Shown here piece by piece: positions 56,709 through 64,000 of a stretch of DNA of 64,000 nt. The stretch spans positions 1 through 64,000 of the forward strand of contig NZ_QTPP01000022.1 of the NCBI RefSeq assembly GCF_003853415.1, read 5' to 3'. Both the position numbers and the translations under genes were made by a program. The DNA is from Burkholderia sp. Bp9142. Lineage in GTDB: Bacteria; Pseudomonadota; Gammaproteobacteria; Burkholderiales; Burkholderiaceae. How positions within the stretch are numbered: position 1 is the stretch's first letter; every line of letters starts with the position of its first letter. Below the pieces are notes generated by a model. The model was given only the letters and a program-made list of their open reading frames with translations, ran no database searches and was not told where the DNA came from.

Positions 56709-56832
56709 ATTGCGCGCAGGCCGTCCCGGCAACCCGGCGCCGTCAAGCGGCTCCGAGAGCCGGTCCGGCGCGCGCGTCGATTGCCCCGGCTTGCACAATC
56801 GGGGCACGATCGATAATTTTCCGTATTCGCTC

Positions 56833-57351
56833 ATGAGACTCACCGACTACACCGACTACTCGCTGCGCGTCATGCTGTACCTCGCCGTGCGCGGCGAGGG
56901 GCTCGCGACGATCCAGGAGATCTCGGACGCCTACGGCATTTCGAAGAACCATCTGATGAAGGTCGTCCAGCAGCTCGGCGAGCTTGGCTGGGTCGATACC
57001 GTCCGCGGCCGCAACGGCGGGCTGCGGCTGTTCCCCGAATCGCTGAAGCTGACGGTCGGCCAGGTGGTGCGCGCGACCGAGAGCGATTTCGCGCTGGTCG
57101 GCTGCTTTGCGGCCGACGGCGGCGAGTCGCGCGGCTGCGTGATCGAGCCGCAGTGCCGCCTGAAGGGCGTGCTGGCGGCGGCGCGCGATGCGTTCTTCGC
57201 CGAACTCGACCGCCACACGCTCGGCGAGCTGGCCGTGCCCGCGTCGCCGCTCGTCGCGTTGCTGGGCATTCGTCCGATTGCACTGGTGCGTGCCGGGCCG
57301 CTCGAGGATGACGCACCTGCCTCCGCCGAATCACCGTCGAAGGCCGGCTGA
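56833..57351 (+). CDS. nsrR: Rrf2-family regulator, NsrR-like
   Basis: A 172-residue iron-sulfur transcription repressor. The N-terminal winged helix (MRLTDYTDYSLRVMLYLA, ISKNHLMKVVQQLGELGWV) matches NsrR, the NO-sensing branch. Three Cys (C91, C102, C108) could bind the cluster; the first gap is longer than in E. coli NsrR (91/96/102). The C-terminus is extended by about 25 residues. It diverges from the globin gene, a plausible target. The Rrf2 family also includes IscR, but there are no isc genes here. Confidence 0.85.
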   Translation: MRLTDYTDYSLRVMLYLAVRGEGLATIQEISDAYGISKNHLMKVVQQLGELGWVDTVRGRNGGLRLFPESLKLTVGQVVRATESDFALVGCFAADGGESRGCVIEPQCRLKGVLAAARDAFFAELDRHTLGELAVPASPLVALLGIRPIALVRAGPLEDDAPASAESPSKAG

Positions 57352-57447
57352 CACGCCGGCGCAGCACCCTCTCATCCGGCTGCGGCGAGCCCGCAGGCCG
57401 CCGCGTCGCCGCCCGGCAATGTTTGTGCTGAATCAACCTGAATTTCG

Positions 57448-57475
57448 CTTGAAACCCGTATAACCATCCTCATCT
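57448..57475 (+). promoter_or_regulatory. Sigma-32 (heat-shock) promoter of clpB
   Basis: CTTGAAA (57448-57454) and CCTCATCT (57468-57475) are separated by 13 bases, closely matching the RpoH consensus CTTGAAA-N11-16-CCCCATnT. It lies 32 bases before the clpB start. Confidence 0.85.
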
Positions 57476-57507
57476 TGGTGTTAATCGAAAATTGGAGGTC
57501 TCACTCA

Positions 57508-60105
57508 ATGAGAATCGACAAGCTCACCACCAAGTTCCAGGAAGCAATCGCGGACGCGCAGAGCCTCGCGGCAGGCCGTGACAATCAATACATCGAACCC
57601 GTTCACGTGCTGGCCGCGCTGGTCGCGCAGCAGGACGGCTCCGCCCGCTCGCTGATGTCGCGCGCAGGCGTTCACGTGCAGGCGCTGCAAGGCGCGCTGA
57701 ACGAGGCGATTTCGCGCCTGCCGCAAGTGACGGGCACGGGCGGCGACATCCAGGTCGGCCGTGATGTGGCGGGGCTGCTGAACCAGGCCGACAAGGAAGC
57801 GCAGAAGCTCAACGACACGTTCATCGCGAGCGAGATGTTCCTGCTCGCCGTGTCCGACGACAAGGGCGAAGCCGGCAAGCTGGCCCGCCAGCACGGCCTC
57901 ACGCGCAAGGCGCTCGAAGCCGCGATCGCCGCGGTGCGCGGCGGCTCGCAGGTGCACAGCCAGGACGCGGAAAGCCAGCGCGAGGCGCTGAAGAAATACA
58001 CGGTCGACCTGACCGAGCGCGCCCGCGCGGGCAAGCTCGATCCGGTGATCGGCCGCGACGACGAAATCCGCCGCTCGATCCAGATCCTGCAGCGCCGCAC
58101 CAAGAACAACCCGGTGCTGATCGGCGAGCCGGGCGTCGGCAAGACCGCGATCGTCGAAGGGCTCGCGCAGCGGATCGTCAACGGCGAAGTGCCCGAGACG
58201 CTGAAGGGCAAGCGCGTGCTGTCGCTCGACATGGCTGCTCTGCTCGCCGGCGCGAAATATCGCGGCGAGTTCGAGGAGCGCCTGAAGGCCGTGCTCAACG
58301 ACATCGCGAAGGACGAAGGCCGGACGATCGTGTTCATCGACGAGATCCACACGATGGTCGGTGCCGGCAAGGCCGAAGGCGCGATGGACGCGGGCAACAT
58401 GCTGAAGCCGGCGCTGTCGCGCGGCGAGCTGCACTGCATCGGCGCAACCACCCTCGACGAATACCGCAAGTACATCGAGAAGGACGCCGCGCTCGAGCGC
58501 CGCTTCCAGAAGGTGCTCGTCGACGAACCGAGCGTCGAGGCGACGATCGCGATCCTGCGCGGGCTGCAGGAGAAGTACGAACTGCACCACGGCGTCGACA
58601 TCACCGACCCGGCGATCGTCGCCGCGGCCGAACTGTCGCATCGCTACATCACCGACCGTTTCCTGCCGGACAAGGCGATCGACCTGATCGACGAGGCTGC
58701 CTCGAAGATCAAGATGGAAATCGATTCGAAGCCCGAGGAGATGGACAAGCTCGACCGTCGTCTGATCCAGCTGAAGATCGAGCGCGAGGCCGTGAAGAAG
58801 GAGCAGGACGAAGCGTCGCAGAAGCGCCTGCAGCTGATCGAGGAAGAGATCGAGCGCCTCGGCCGCGAGTATGCGGACCTCGAGGAGATCTGGACCGCCG
58901 AGAAGGCCGCGGTGCAGGGCAGCGCGCAGCTCAAGGAAGAGATCGAGAAGGTGCGGGCCGACATCGCCCGTCTGCAGCGTGAAGGCAAGCTGGAGAAGGT
59001 CGCCGAACTGCAGTACGGCAAGCTGCCGCAGCTCGAGTCGCAACTGAAGCAGGTCACGCAGGCCGAAGAGCAGGAGCAGCACAACCCGACGCGTCCGCGT
59101 CTGCTGCGCACGCAGGTCGGCGCCGAGGAAATCGCGGAAGTCGTGTCGCGCGCAACCGGGATTCCGGTGTCGCGGATGATGCAGGGCGAACGCGAGAAGC
59201 TGCTGCACATCGAGGAAAAGCTGCACGAGCGCGTGGTCGGCCAGCACGAGGCGATCAGCGCGGTCGCGGATGCGATCCGTCGTTCGCGCGCGGGTCTCGC
59301 CGATCCGAACCGTCCGTACGGCTCGTTCCTGTTCCTCGGCCCGACGGGTGTCGGCAAGACCGAGCTGTGCAAGGCGCTGGCGTCGTTCCTGTTCGATTCG
59401 GAAGAGCACCTGATCCGCATCGACATGAGCGAGTTCATGGAGAAGCACAGCGTCGCGCGGCTGATCGGCGCGCCGCCGGGCTATGTCGGTTATGAGGAAG
59501 GCGGCTACCTGACGGAGGCCGTGCGCCGCAAGCCGTACAGCGTGATCCTGCTCGACGAGATCGAGAAGGCGCATCCGGACGTGTTCAACGTGCTGCTGCA
59601 GGTGCTCGACGACGGTCGCATGACCGACGGGCAGGGGCGTACGGTCGACTTCAAGAACACGGTGATCGTGATGACGTCGAACCTCGGCTCGCAGGTGATC
59701 CAGGCCCTGACGGGTTCGCCGCAGGAAGAGATCAAGGACGCCGTGTGGCTCGAGGTGAAGCAGCACTTCCGTCCGGAATTCCTGAACCGGATCGACGACG
59801 TCGTCGTGTTCCACGCGCTCGATCGCAGCAACATCGAATCGATCGCGAGGATCCAGCTCGCCCGCCTGCACGACCGGCTCGCGAAGCTCGACATGGCGCT
59901 CGACGTGTCGCCGGCGGCGCTCGAACAGATCGGGAAGGTCGGCTACGATCCGCTGTTCGGCGCGCGGCCGCTGAAGCGCGCGATCCAGCAGGAGATCGAG
60001 AACCCGGTCGCGAAGCTGATCCTCGCGGGCCGCTTCGGTCCGAAGGACGTGATCCCGGTCGACGTCAACGACGGCAAGTTCGTGTTCGACCGCGTCGTGC
60101 ACTGA
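57508..60105 (+). CDS. clpB: ATP-dependent disaggregase ClpB
   Basis: Hexameric chaperone that, with DnaK, rescues aggregated proteins. The 865-residue protein has the complete layout: N domain ([20 protein letters not shown]), first AAA+ domain with [17 protein letters not shown] (about 206), the coiled-coil M domain (about 410-530, needed for DnaK contact), and second AAA+ domain with [15 protein letters not shown] (about 605). It lacks the ClpP-binding loop, as expected. The ATG at 57508 has GGAGG ten bases ahead, and a heat-shock promoter lies upstream. Confidence 0.97.
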   Translation: MRIDKLTTKFQEAIADAQSLAAGRDNQYIEPVHVLAALVAQQDGSARSLMSRAGVHVQALQGALNEAISRLPQVTGTGGDIQVGRDVAGLLNQADKEAQKLNDTFIASEMFLLAVSDDKGEAGKLARQHGLTRKALEAAIAAVRGGSQVHSQDAESQREALKKYTVDLTERARAGKLDPVIGRDDEIRRSIQILQRRTKNNPVLIGEPGVGKTAIVEGLAQRIVNGEVPETLKGKRVLSLDMAALLAGAKYRGEFEERLKAVLNDIAKDEGRTIVFIDEIHTMVGAGKAEGAMDAGNMLKPALSRGELHCIGATTLDEYRKYIEKDAALERRFQKVLVDEPSVEATIAILRGLQEKYELHHGVDITDPAIVAAAELSHRYITDRFLPDKAIDLIDEAASKIKMEIDSKPEEMDKLDRRLIQLKIEREAVKKEQDEASQKRLQLIEEEIERLGREYADLEEIWTAEKAAVQGSAQLKEEIEKVRADIARLQREGKLEKVAELQYGKLPQLESQLKQVTQAEEQEQHNPTRPRLLRTQVGAEEIAEVVSRATGIPVSRMMQGEREKLLHIEEKLHERVVGQHEAISAVADAIRRSRAGLADPNRPYGSFLFLGPTGVGKTELCKALASFLFDSEEHLIRIDMSEFMEKHSVARLIGAPPGYVGYEEGGYLTEAVRRKPYSVILLDEIEKAHPDVFNVLLQVLDDGRMTDGQGRTVDFKNTVIVMTSNLGSQVIQALTGSPQEEIKDAVWLEVKQHFRPEFLNRIDDVVVFHALDRSNIESIARIQLARLHDRLAKLDMALDVSPAALEQIGKVGYDPLFGARPLKRAIQQEIENPVAKLILAGRFGPKDVIPVDVNDGKFVFDRVVH

Positions 60106-60153
60106 TCGCCGGTGATCGGCCGCACGCCCGGTTCGCGCCGGGCGCGCAAAAAC

Positions 60154-60181
60154 AAACACCCCGCCTCAGAGCGGGGTGTTT
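60154..60181. terminator. Bidirectional terminator between clpB and the YidB-like gene
   Basis: AAACACCCCGC (60154-60164) pairs perfectly with GCGGGGTGTTT (60171-60181) around a six-base loop. Both flanks have A- or T-rich ends, suiting the convergent genes. Confidence 0.8.
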
Positions 60182-60235
60182 GCATAGGGAGCGGCCGAAA
60201 CCGCTGCCGCGGCTGTCGGCCGGCGCTGTCCGGGC

Positions 60236-60667
60236 TCAGGCCTGCTTGTTGCCGCCGAACATGCCGGCGAGCTGCGTGAGCGTGCCAAGCACGTTCGACG
60301 TGTCGACCTGGCCGCCGGCCGGCACTTCGCCGTTCGGCGTCGCGCCGTTGACGACGTGCGGCAGCACCTGTGCGAGGATCGACGATGCCTGGGACGGATC
60401 GATGCCGACCTTGCTCGCGAGCGCACCGACGATGTCGGAGCCGAGCACGTTCTGCAGCGTGTCGGCCGAGATCGGCTGGTTTTCGCCGGTGCCGACCCAC
60501 GAGCCGATGATGTCGCCGGCGCCGCCGGCCTTGAACTTCTCGATCAGCCCGTTCAGGCCACCCGGCTGGTTGTTGATGAATTCGAGCGCGGTCGTGATGA
60601 GTGCGCTTTGCGAGTTGCCGCCGGCCTGGCCGCCGATCAGACCGCCAACGATGTCGAGGAGACCCAT
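60236..60667 (-). CDS. YidB-like (DUF937) protein
   Basis: A 143-residue protein that is a single YidB/DUF937 domain: MGLLDIVGGLIGGQAGGNSQ, then NQPGGLNGLIEKFKAGGAGD and a C-terminal helical part with SADTLQNVLGSDIVGALASK. No signal peptide or membrane helix. The function of the family is unknown. It is a single gene next to clpB and behind the ComEA-like gene on the minus strand. Confidence 0.85.
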   Translation of the reverse strand: MGLLDIVGGLIGGQAGGNSQSALITTALEFINNQPGGLNGLIEKFKAGGAGDIIGSWVGTGENQPISADTLQNVLGSDIVGALASKVGIDPSQASSILAQVLPHVVNGATPNGEVPAGGQVDTSNVLGTLTQLAGMFGGNKQA

Positions 60668-60755
60668 GGTTCTTCACCTTCACTGAAAAGGGCGCCGCAA
60701 CGACGGCGCCCGTTGATCGAATGCCGCGCGCACGCCGTCGCGCGCGCGGCGCACA

Positions 60756-61373
60756 TCAGGCGCCCGACGCCGCGGCGGCGGAGGCTGCCTTGTCCTTCTT
60801 GCTCTTCTTCTTCGAGCCCTTCGTCGCCTGCGTGGACGACGCTGCGGCCGGCGCGCTCGCGCCCGCGTCGGCGGATGCCGCCGCGGCTGAGGCCGCCTTG
60901 TCCTTCTTCGATGCGCGTTTGCTCTTCGCCGGCTTGGCTGCTGCTTCCGGTGCGCTCGCGGACGGCGCCGGTGCCGTCGCCGTCGTGCCGGCCGTCGCGG
61001 TCGTCGATGTCGAGGCGGTACCTGCCGACGTCGTGGCCGACGTGGTCGCCGACGTCGTCGCGGCCGGCTTCGACAGCTTCACGCCCTTCGGTGGCGTCGA
61101 CGAGCCGCCGATCGTCAGGCCGTTTTCCTCGAGATGCCCGACCGACTTGGTGCCGAGACCCTTCACGCGGTTCGCGAGATCGTCCGCGTCCTTGAACGGG
61201 CCGTTCTTGGTGCGTTCGTCGATGATCGCCTTCGACTTCACGGGCCCGAGCCCCTTCACCGATTCGAGCGCGGCCTGGTCGGCCGTATTGACTTCGACGG
61301 CCGCGGCGAGGCCGGCGGCGAGCGACAGCGACAGCGACAGCGCGACGAACAGCATCAGCAGCTTCTTCAGCAT
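60756..61373 (-). CDS. ComEA-like helix-hairpin-helix protein with low-complexity tail
   Basis: A 205-residue exported protein. A signal peptide (LLMLFVALSLSLSLAAGLAA) is followed by one ComEA-type helix-hairpin-helix domain (about residues 27-90: VEVNTADQAALESVKGLGP and RVKGLGTKSVGHLEENGLT), which binds DNA without sequence preference. The last 110 residues are Ala/Thr/Ser- and then Lys-rich repeats, including two near copies of KKDKAASAAAAS. ComEA takes part in DNA uptake, but no other competence gene is here. The start at 61373 places the signal peptide at the N-terminus. Confidence 0.85.
   Translation of the reverse strand: MLKKLLMLFVALSLSLSLAAGLAAAVEVNTADQAALESVKGLGPVKSKAIIDERTKNGPFKDADDLANRVKGLGTKSVGHLEENGLTIGGSSTPPKGVKLSKPAATTSATTSATTSAGTASTSTTATAGTTATAPAPSASAPEAAAKPAKSKRASKKDKAASAAAASADAGASAPAAASSTQATKGSKKKSKKDKAASAAAASGA
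61323..61342 (-). repeat. Tandem hexanucleotide repeat in the ComEA-like signal peptide
   Basis: Three to four AGCGAC units code for the Leu-Ser repeat of the hydrophobic core. Length change would add or remove two residues in frame. Confidence 0.65.
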
Positions 61374-61630
61374 GGCAAAGGCTCCCTGGTTCTGACGGAT
61401 GAATGGCTGTTGCAACGGACGGCGGGGTGAGGCCTGGCCGGGCGTCGCCGTTAAGCATAGGACAAATGCGTGCCCTTTTTGAGACAAGCTGACCGAATCT
61501 TGCTGAAGGCTTGCGTTGCTGTAAAGACGGAAAGCCGCGCCGGACGACGGTTTTGACCATTCTTTACGGTGTCCGCGAAGGTGTGCGCGGCGGGGACTGC
61601 GGATTGTCGTACTTGGCGGTTCGACGATGC

Positions 61631-61661
61631 TTGACTTAGAGTGAACTCTAACTCCTAACCT
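61631..61661 (+). promoter_or_regulatory. MerR-type promoter and operator
   Basis: TTGACT (61631-61636) and TAACCT (61656-61661) are 19 bases apart, the long spacer typical of promoters activated by MerR-family regulators. Within the spacer, TTAGAGT-GA-ACTCTAA (61636-61651) is a perfect inverted repeat. The regulator gene begins 10 bases downstream, so it is very probably autoregulated. Confidence 0.88.
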
Positions 61662-61671
61662 TGTTCCTGCC

Positions 61672-62133
61672 ATGTCGAAAACCGTATCCAGACCTTCCGC
61701 CGCCGGTCCGCTGACGATCGGGCAAGTCGCCGAACTGACCGGCGTGTCGACGCATACGCTGCGGTATTACGAGCAGGCCGGCCTGCTGCGCGCGATTTCG
61801 CGCACGGCGGCCGGGCACCGGCTCTATGCGCCGGCCGACCTTGACTGGCTTGCCTTCGTGATGCGCCTGAAGGCGACCGGCATGCCGATCGCGCAGATGC
61901 AGCAGTTCGCGGCGCTGCGTGCGGAGGGCGAGTCGACGTTCGGTGCGCGGCGGCGGTTGCTGGTCGCGCATCGCGACGCGGTGCGCGCGCATATCGCGGA
62001 GCTGCAGGCGAGCCTCAACGTGATCAGCGACAAGATCGAGAACTATGAGGCACAGGAGCGGGATATGGCACGACGGGCAAAACCTTCTCACTCTCCATCG
62101 GAACAGGACGGACACAATGGAACGACTCGTTGA
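61672..62133 (+). CDS. MerR-family transcription regulator
   Basis: A 153-residue regulator: N-terminal MerR winged helix (LTIGQVAELTGVSTHTLRYY, residues about 15-80) and a coiled-coil dimer helix after it. There is no C-terminal Cys pattern for metal or an effector domain of size, so the signal is unknown; it resembles the small MerR proteins that sense organic stress. The gene overlaps the next one by 17 bases, so the two are co-transcribed. Confidence 0.92.
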   Translation: MSKTVSRPSAAGPLTIGQVAELTGVSTHTLRYYEQAGLLRAISRTAAGHRLYAPADLDWLAFVMRLKATGMPIAQMQQFAALRAEGESTFGARRRLLVAHRDAVRAHIAELQASLNVISDKIENYEAQERDMARRAKPSHSPSEQDGHNGTTR

Positions 62134-62551
62134 AGACCGCTACACCCGCGGCTGGAACAAACTGAAGGAAATCGACGGCGAAGTGGGTGAGCGCGTGATT
62201 GCGGCCCTCGCACCGATCGCGCCGGATTTCGGACGGCTGATCGTCGAGTTCAGCTTCGGCGACATCTACAGCCGGCCGCAACTCGACCTGAAAGCGCGCG
62301 AAATCGCGACGATCGCGGCGCTGGCCGCGCTCGGCAATGCGCAGCCGCAGCTGAAGGTGCATATCGAGGCCGCGCTGAACGTCGGCTGCACGCGCGACGA
62401 GATCGTCGAGGTCTTCATGCAGATGGCCGTATACGCGGGTTTCCCGGCCGCGCTCAACGCGCTGTTCGCCGCGCACGAGGTGTTCTCGCGGCGTGACGAA
62501 GGGGCCGGCAAGGCCGGAGCGGCGAGCGAAGCGGCTGGGCAGGCCTCGTGA
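62117..62551 (+). CDS. Carboxymuconolactone-decarboxylase (CMD)-family protein
   Basis: A 144-residue protein with the CMD fold: LDLKAREIATIAALAALGNA, LKVHIEAALNVGCTRDEIVEV and MQMAVYAGFPAALNAL. It has no CxxC motif, so it is not an AhpD-type peroxidase, and is closer to gamma-carboxymuconolactone decarboxylase. No other protocatechuate gene is here. The ATG at 62117 lies inside the MerR gene; the MerR-type promoter should drive both, making it the likely target. Confidence 0.88.
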   Translation: MERLVEDRYTRGWNKLKEIDGEVGERVIAALAPIAPDFGRLIVEFSFGDIYSRPQLDLKAREIATIAALAALGNAQPQLKVHIEAALNVGCTRDEIVEVFMQMAVYAGFPAALNALFAAHEVFSRRDEGAGKAGAASEAAGQAS

Positions 62552-62575
62552 TGGAGCGGAGCGCGCGCCCACACG

Positions 62576-64000
62576 TTACGCCCGATGCGGCGCGACGATC
62601 CGGTGCTTCGCGATGCGCCGGTACAGCGTCGCGCGCGAGATGCCGAGCGCCTGCGCGGCCGCTTCGGGCCGCCAGCGATGCGCGGTGAGCGCCGCGACGA
62701 TGCGGCCGCGTTCGTCGTCCGGCAGCGCGCCGGCCGGACCGGCACCGAGCTGCGCGGCGAGATCGGCCGGCAGGTCGCGCATCGTCACGCGCGCGGTGTC
62801 GCACACCGCGCACGCATAACGCAGCACGTTGCGCAGCTGGCGCACGTTGCCGGGCCACGGATACGCGGCGAGCTGCTCGGCGAGCGTCGCGTCGAGCGTG
62901 AGCACGTGGCCGGTCGCCTGCGCCTCTTCGGCGAACACCGCGGCGATCACGTCGCGCACGTCCGCGCGCCCGCGCAGCGGCGGCAGCTCGAACGTCGCGC
63001 CGCTCAGCCGGTAATACAGGTCCTCGCGGAACGTGCCGTCGGTCACCATCTGGGCGAGATCGCGGTGTGTCGCGCAGATCACGTCGAGATCGACACGCAC
63101 GGGCGTATCGCTGCCGAGCGGTACGAGCTCGCCGTCGGCGAGCACGCGCAGCAGGCGCGTCTGTAGCGTGATCGGCATGTCGCCGATTTCGTCGAGGAAC
63201 AGCGTGCCGCCGTCGGCGAGCGCGATCTTGCCGCGCGCGCCATGCTTGCGCGCACCGGTGAACGCGCCGGCCGCGTAGCCGAACAGTTCGCTTTCGATCA
63301 GGGCCTCGGGCAGCGCGCCGCAGTTGACCGCGACGAACGGCCGCGCGCGCCGCGCGCCGGCGTCGTGGATCGCGCGGGCGAACACCTCCTTGCCCGCGCC
63401 GGTTTCACCCAGCACGAGGATCGGCAGCCGCTTGCTCGCCACGCGCAGCGCGAGTTCGGCCTGCTGCACGACGCGCGCGTCGCTGCTGTTCAGGAACGGC
63501 GTCAGCGCGCCGACGTGACGCTGCGCGGTGCCGGGGCGGCGCGATGCCGGGGCGGCCCGTGCCGTGCCGGTCTCGCGGCCGGCACGCCGTAGCGGCGCAC
63601 GCAGTCGCGCATAGAGCGGGGCGCCGGTCGCGCGCAGTCGCAGCGCGACGATCGCATCGAGCCGTGCGGCGTCGCGCAGCGGCATCTCGGTCGCATCGAA
63701 GATCTCGTCGATATGGCGCGGTTCGCGTAGCGCCGGCAGCGCGTCGCGCGCCTGCCGGTTCGCGGCGACGATATTGCCGCATTCGTCGAACGCGATCAGC
63801 CATTCGGGCTGTGCCTCGACGTAGTGACGGTTCGGATGCCCGAACAATATCCAGTGCTGCGCGGTGCTGTGCACGAAATAGCCGTCCTCGATCAGCGCTG
63901 CGCTCTGCCGCACGAGCTGGTACACGAGACGCTGGCTGTCGCGGCCGTCGGGCGACTGGACGGCCGACGCATCGAGCACGCCGATCAGTTCGCCGCCCGG
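62576..64000 (-). CDS. Sigma-54-dependent activator, AcoR-like (5' end outside window)
   Basis: Enhancer-binding protein that remodels sigma-54 RNA polymerase. The visible 474 residues begin inside a GAF/PAS sensory part (GGELIGVLDASAVQSPDG), followed by the AAA+ domain with Walker A LGETGAGKEVFARAI, the sigma-54 contact motif GAFTGA intact, and Walker B GGTLFLDEIGDM, then a Fis-type helix-turn-helix at the C-terminus (PEAAAQALGISRATLYRRI). The N-terminus lies beyond the window edge. Similar AcoR-like regulators control acetoin or alcohol use; the target here is unknown. Confidence 0.92.
   Translation of the reverse strand, partial: PGGELIGVLDASAVQSPDGRDSQRLVYQLVRQSAALIEDGYFVHSTAQHWILFGHPNRHYVEAQPEWLIAFDECGNIVAANRQARDALPALREPRHIDEIFDATEMPLRDAARLDAIVALRLRATGAPLYARLRAPLRRAGRETGTARAAPASRRPGTAQRHVGALTPFLNSSDARVVQQAELALRVASKRLPILVLGETGAGKEVFARAIHDAGARRARPFVAVNCGALPEALIESELFGYAAGAFTGARKHGARGKIALADGGTLFLDEIGDMPITLQTRLLRVLADGELVPLGSDTPVRVDLDVICATHRDLAQMVTDGTFREDLYYRLSGATFELPPLRGRADVRDVIAAVFAEEAQATGHVLTLDATLAEQLAAYPWPGNVRQLRNVLRYACAVCDTARVTMRDLPADLAAQLGAGPAGALPDDERGRIVAALTAHRWRPEAAAQALGISRATLYRRIAKHRIVAPHRA

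Noticed and set aside
57505..60159. Minus-strand frame of 884 codons antisense to clpB
   Set aside because: It mirrors clpB codon use; no start signal or domain.

Overview
The window looks like a stretch of core chromosome from a high-GC beta-proteobacterium, almost certainly Burkholderia and probably the B. cepacia complex. The signs are very high GC, codons ending in G/C, many GTG/TTG starts, the beta-proteobacterial rpsF-priB-rpsR-rplI-dnaB order, a mltG-tmk-holB-ycfH operon, and a complete lipid A Ara4N (arn) cluster with arnA split into two genes. The genus is inferred from gene content; no database search was possible. Housekeeping genes dominate. I see no prophage, insertion sequence, CRISPR array, tRNA or rRNA.

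Layout: (1) 0-11 kb: nicotinamidase, thiolase, a membrane diguanylate cyclase, a lipoprotein glycosidase, an AT-rich gap, a second isochorismatase-fold hydrolase, then a metabolic cluster (Dabb protein, PaaI-type thioesterase, MDR oxidoreductase, HSL-type esterase, GNAT acetyltransferase). (2) 11-17 kb: TANGO2-like protein and ygfZ on the minus strand, then divergent mltG-tmk-holB-ycfH and ankyrin and Rap1a/Tai-type exported proteins. (3) 17.8-25.5 kb: MscS channel, AAA ATPase, family 4 glycosyltransferase, Ysc84-like lipoprotein, small membrane protein, PsiF, asparaginase, Kbp (BON-LysM). (4) 25.9-32.3 kb: glyoxylate operon gcl-hyi-glxR with a divergent LysR regulator, then an ECF sigma/anti-sigma pair. 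(5) 32.5-37.4 kb: rpsF-priB-rpsR-rplI, dnaB, and a DUF47-Pit phosphate pair. (6) 37.4-49.3 kb, minus strand: NlpC/P60 lipoprotein, PIN-PhoH ATPase, Bcp, and arnT-arnE/F-like-arnB-arnC-arnA(formyltransferase)-arnA(decarboxylase)-arnD, then a Mth938-like protein. (7) 49.5-56 kb: alaA-hom-thrC and moeA-moaD-moaE. (8) 56-64 kb: truncated globin divergent from an NsrR-like regulator, clpB, YidB-like and ComEA-like proteins, a MerR regulator overlapping a carboxymuconolactone-decarboxylase-family gene, and a sigma-54 activator cut by the window edge.

Regulatory sequence can be read in several places: a sigma-32-type promoter before clpB, a sigma-70 promoter and a possible S6:S18 leader hairpin before rpsF, a MerR-type 19-bp-spacer promoter with a perfect inverted repeat, a sigma-70 promoter before the diguanylate cyclase, and about ten good intrinsic terminators. 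One of these terminators (25711-25739) has no gene in front of it and may end a small RNA.

I did not find a convincing new multi-gene system. The best leads are the orphan terminator/possible sRNA, the split and overlapping arn operon, the orphan Rap1a/Tai-type protein, the AT-rich gap at about 6.1-6.4 kb, the NsrR-globin divergent control region, and two short repeat tracts inside coding sequence (phoH and the anti-sigma gene).
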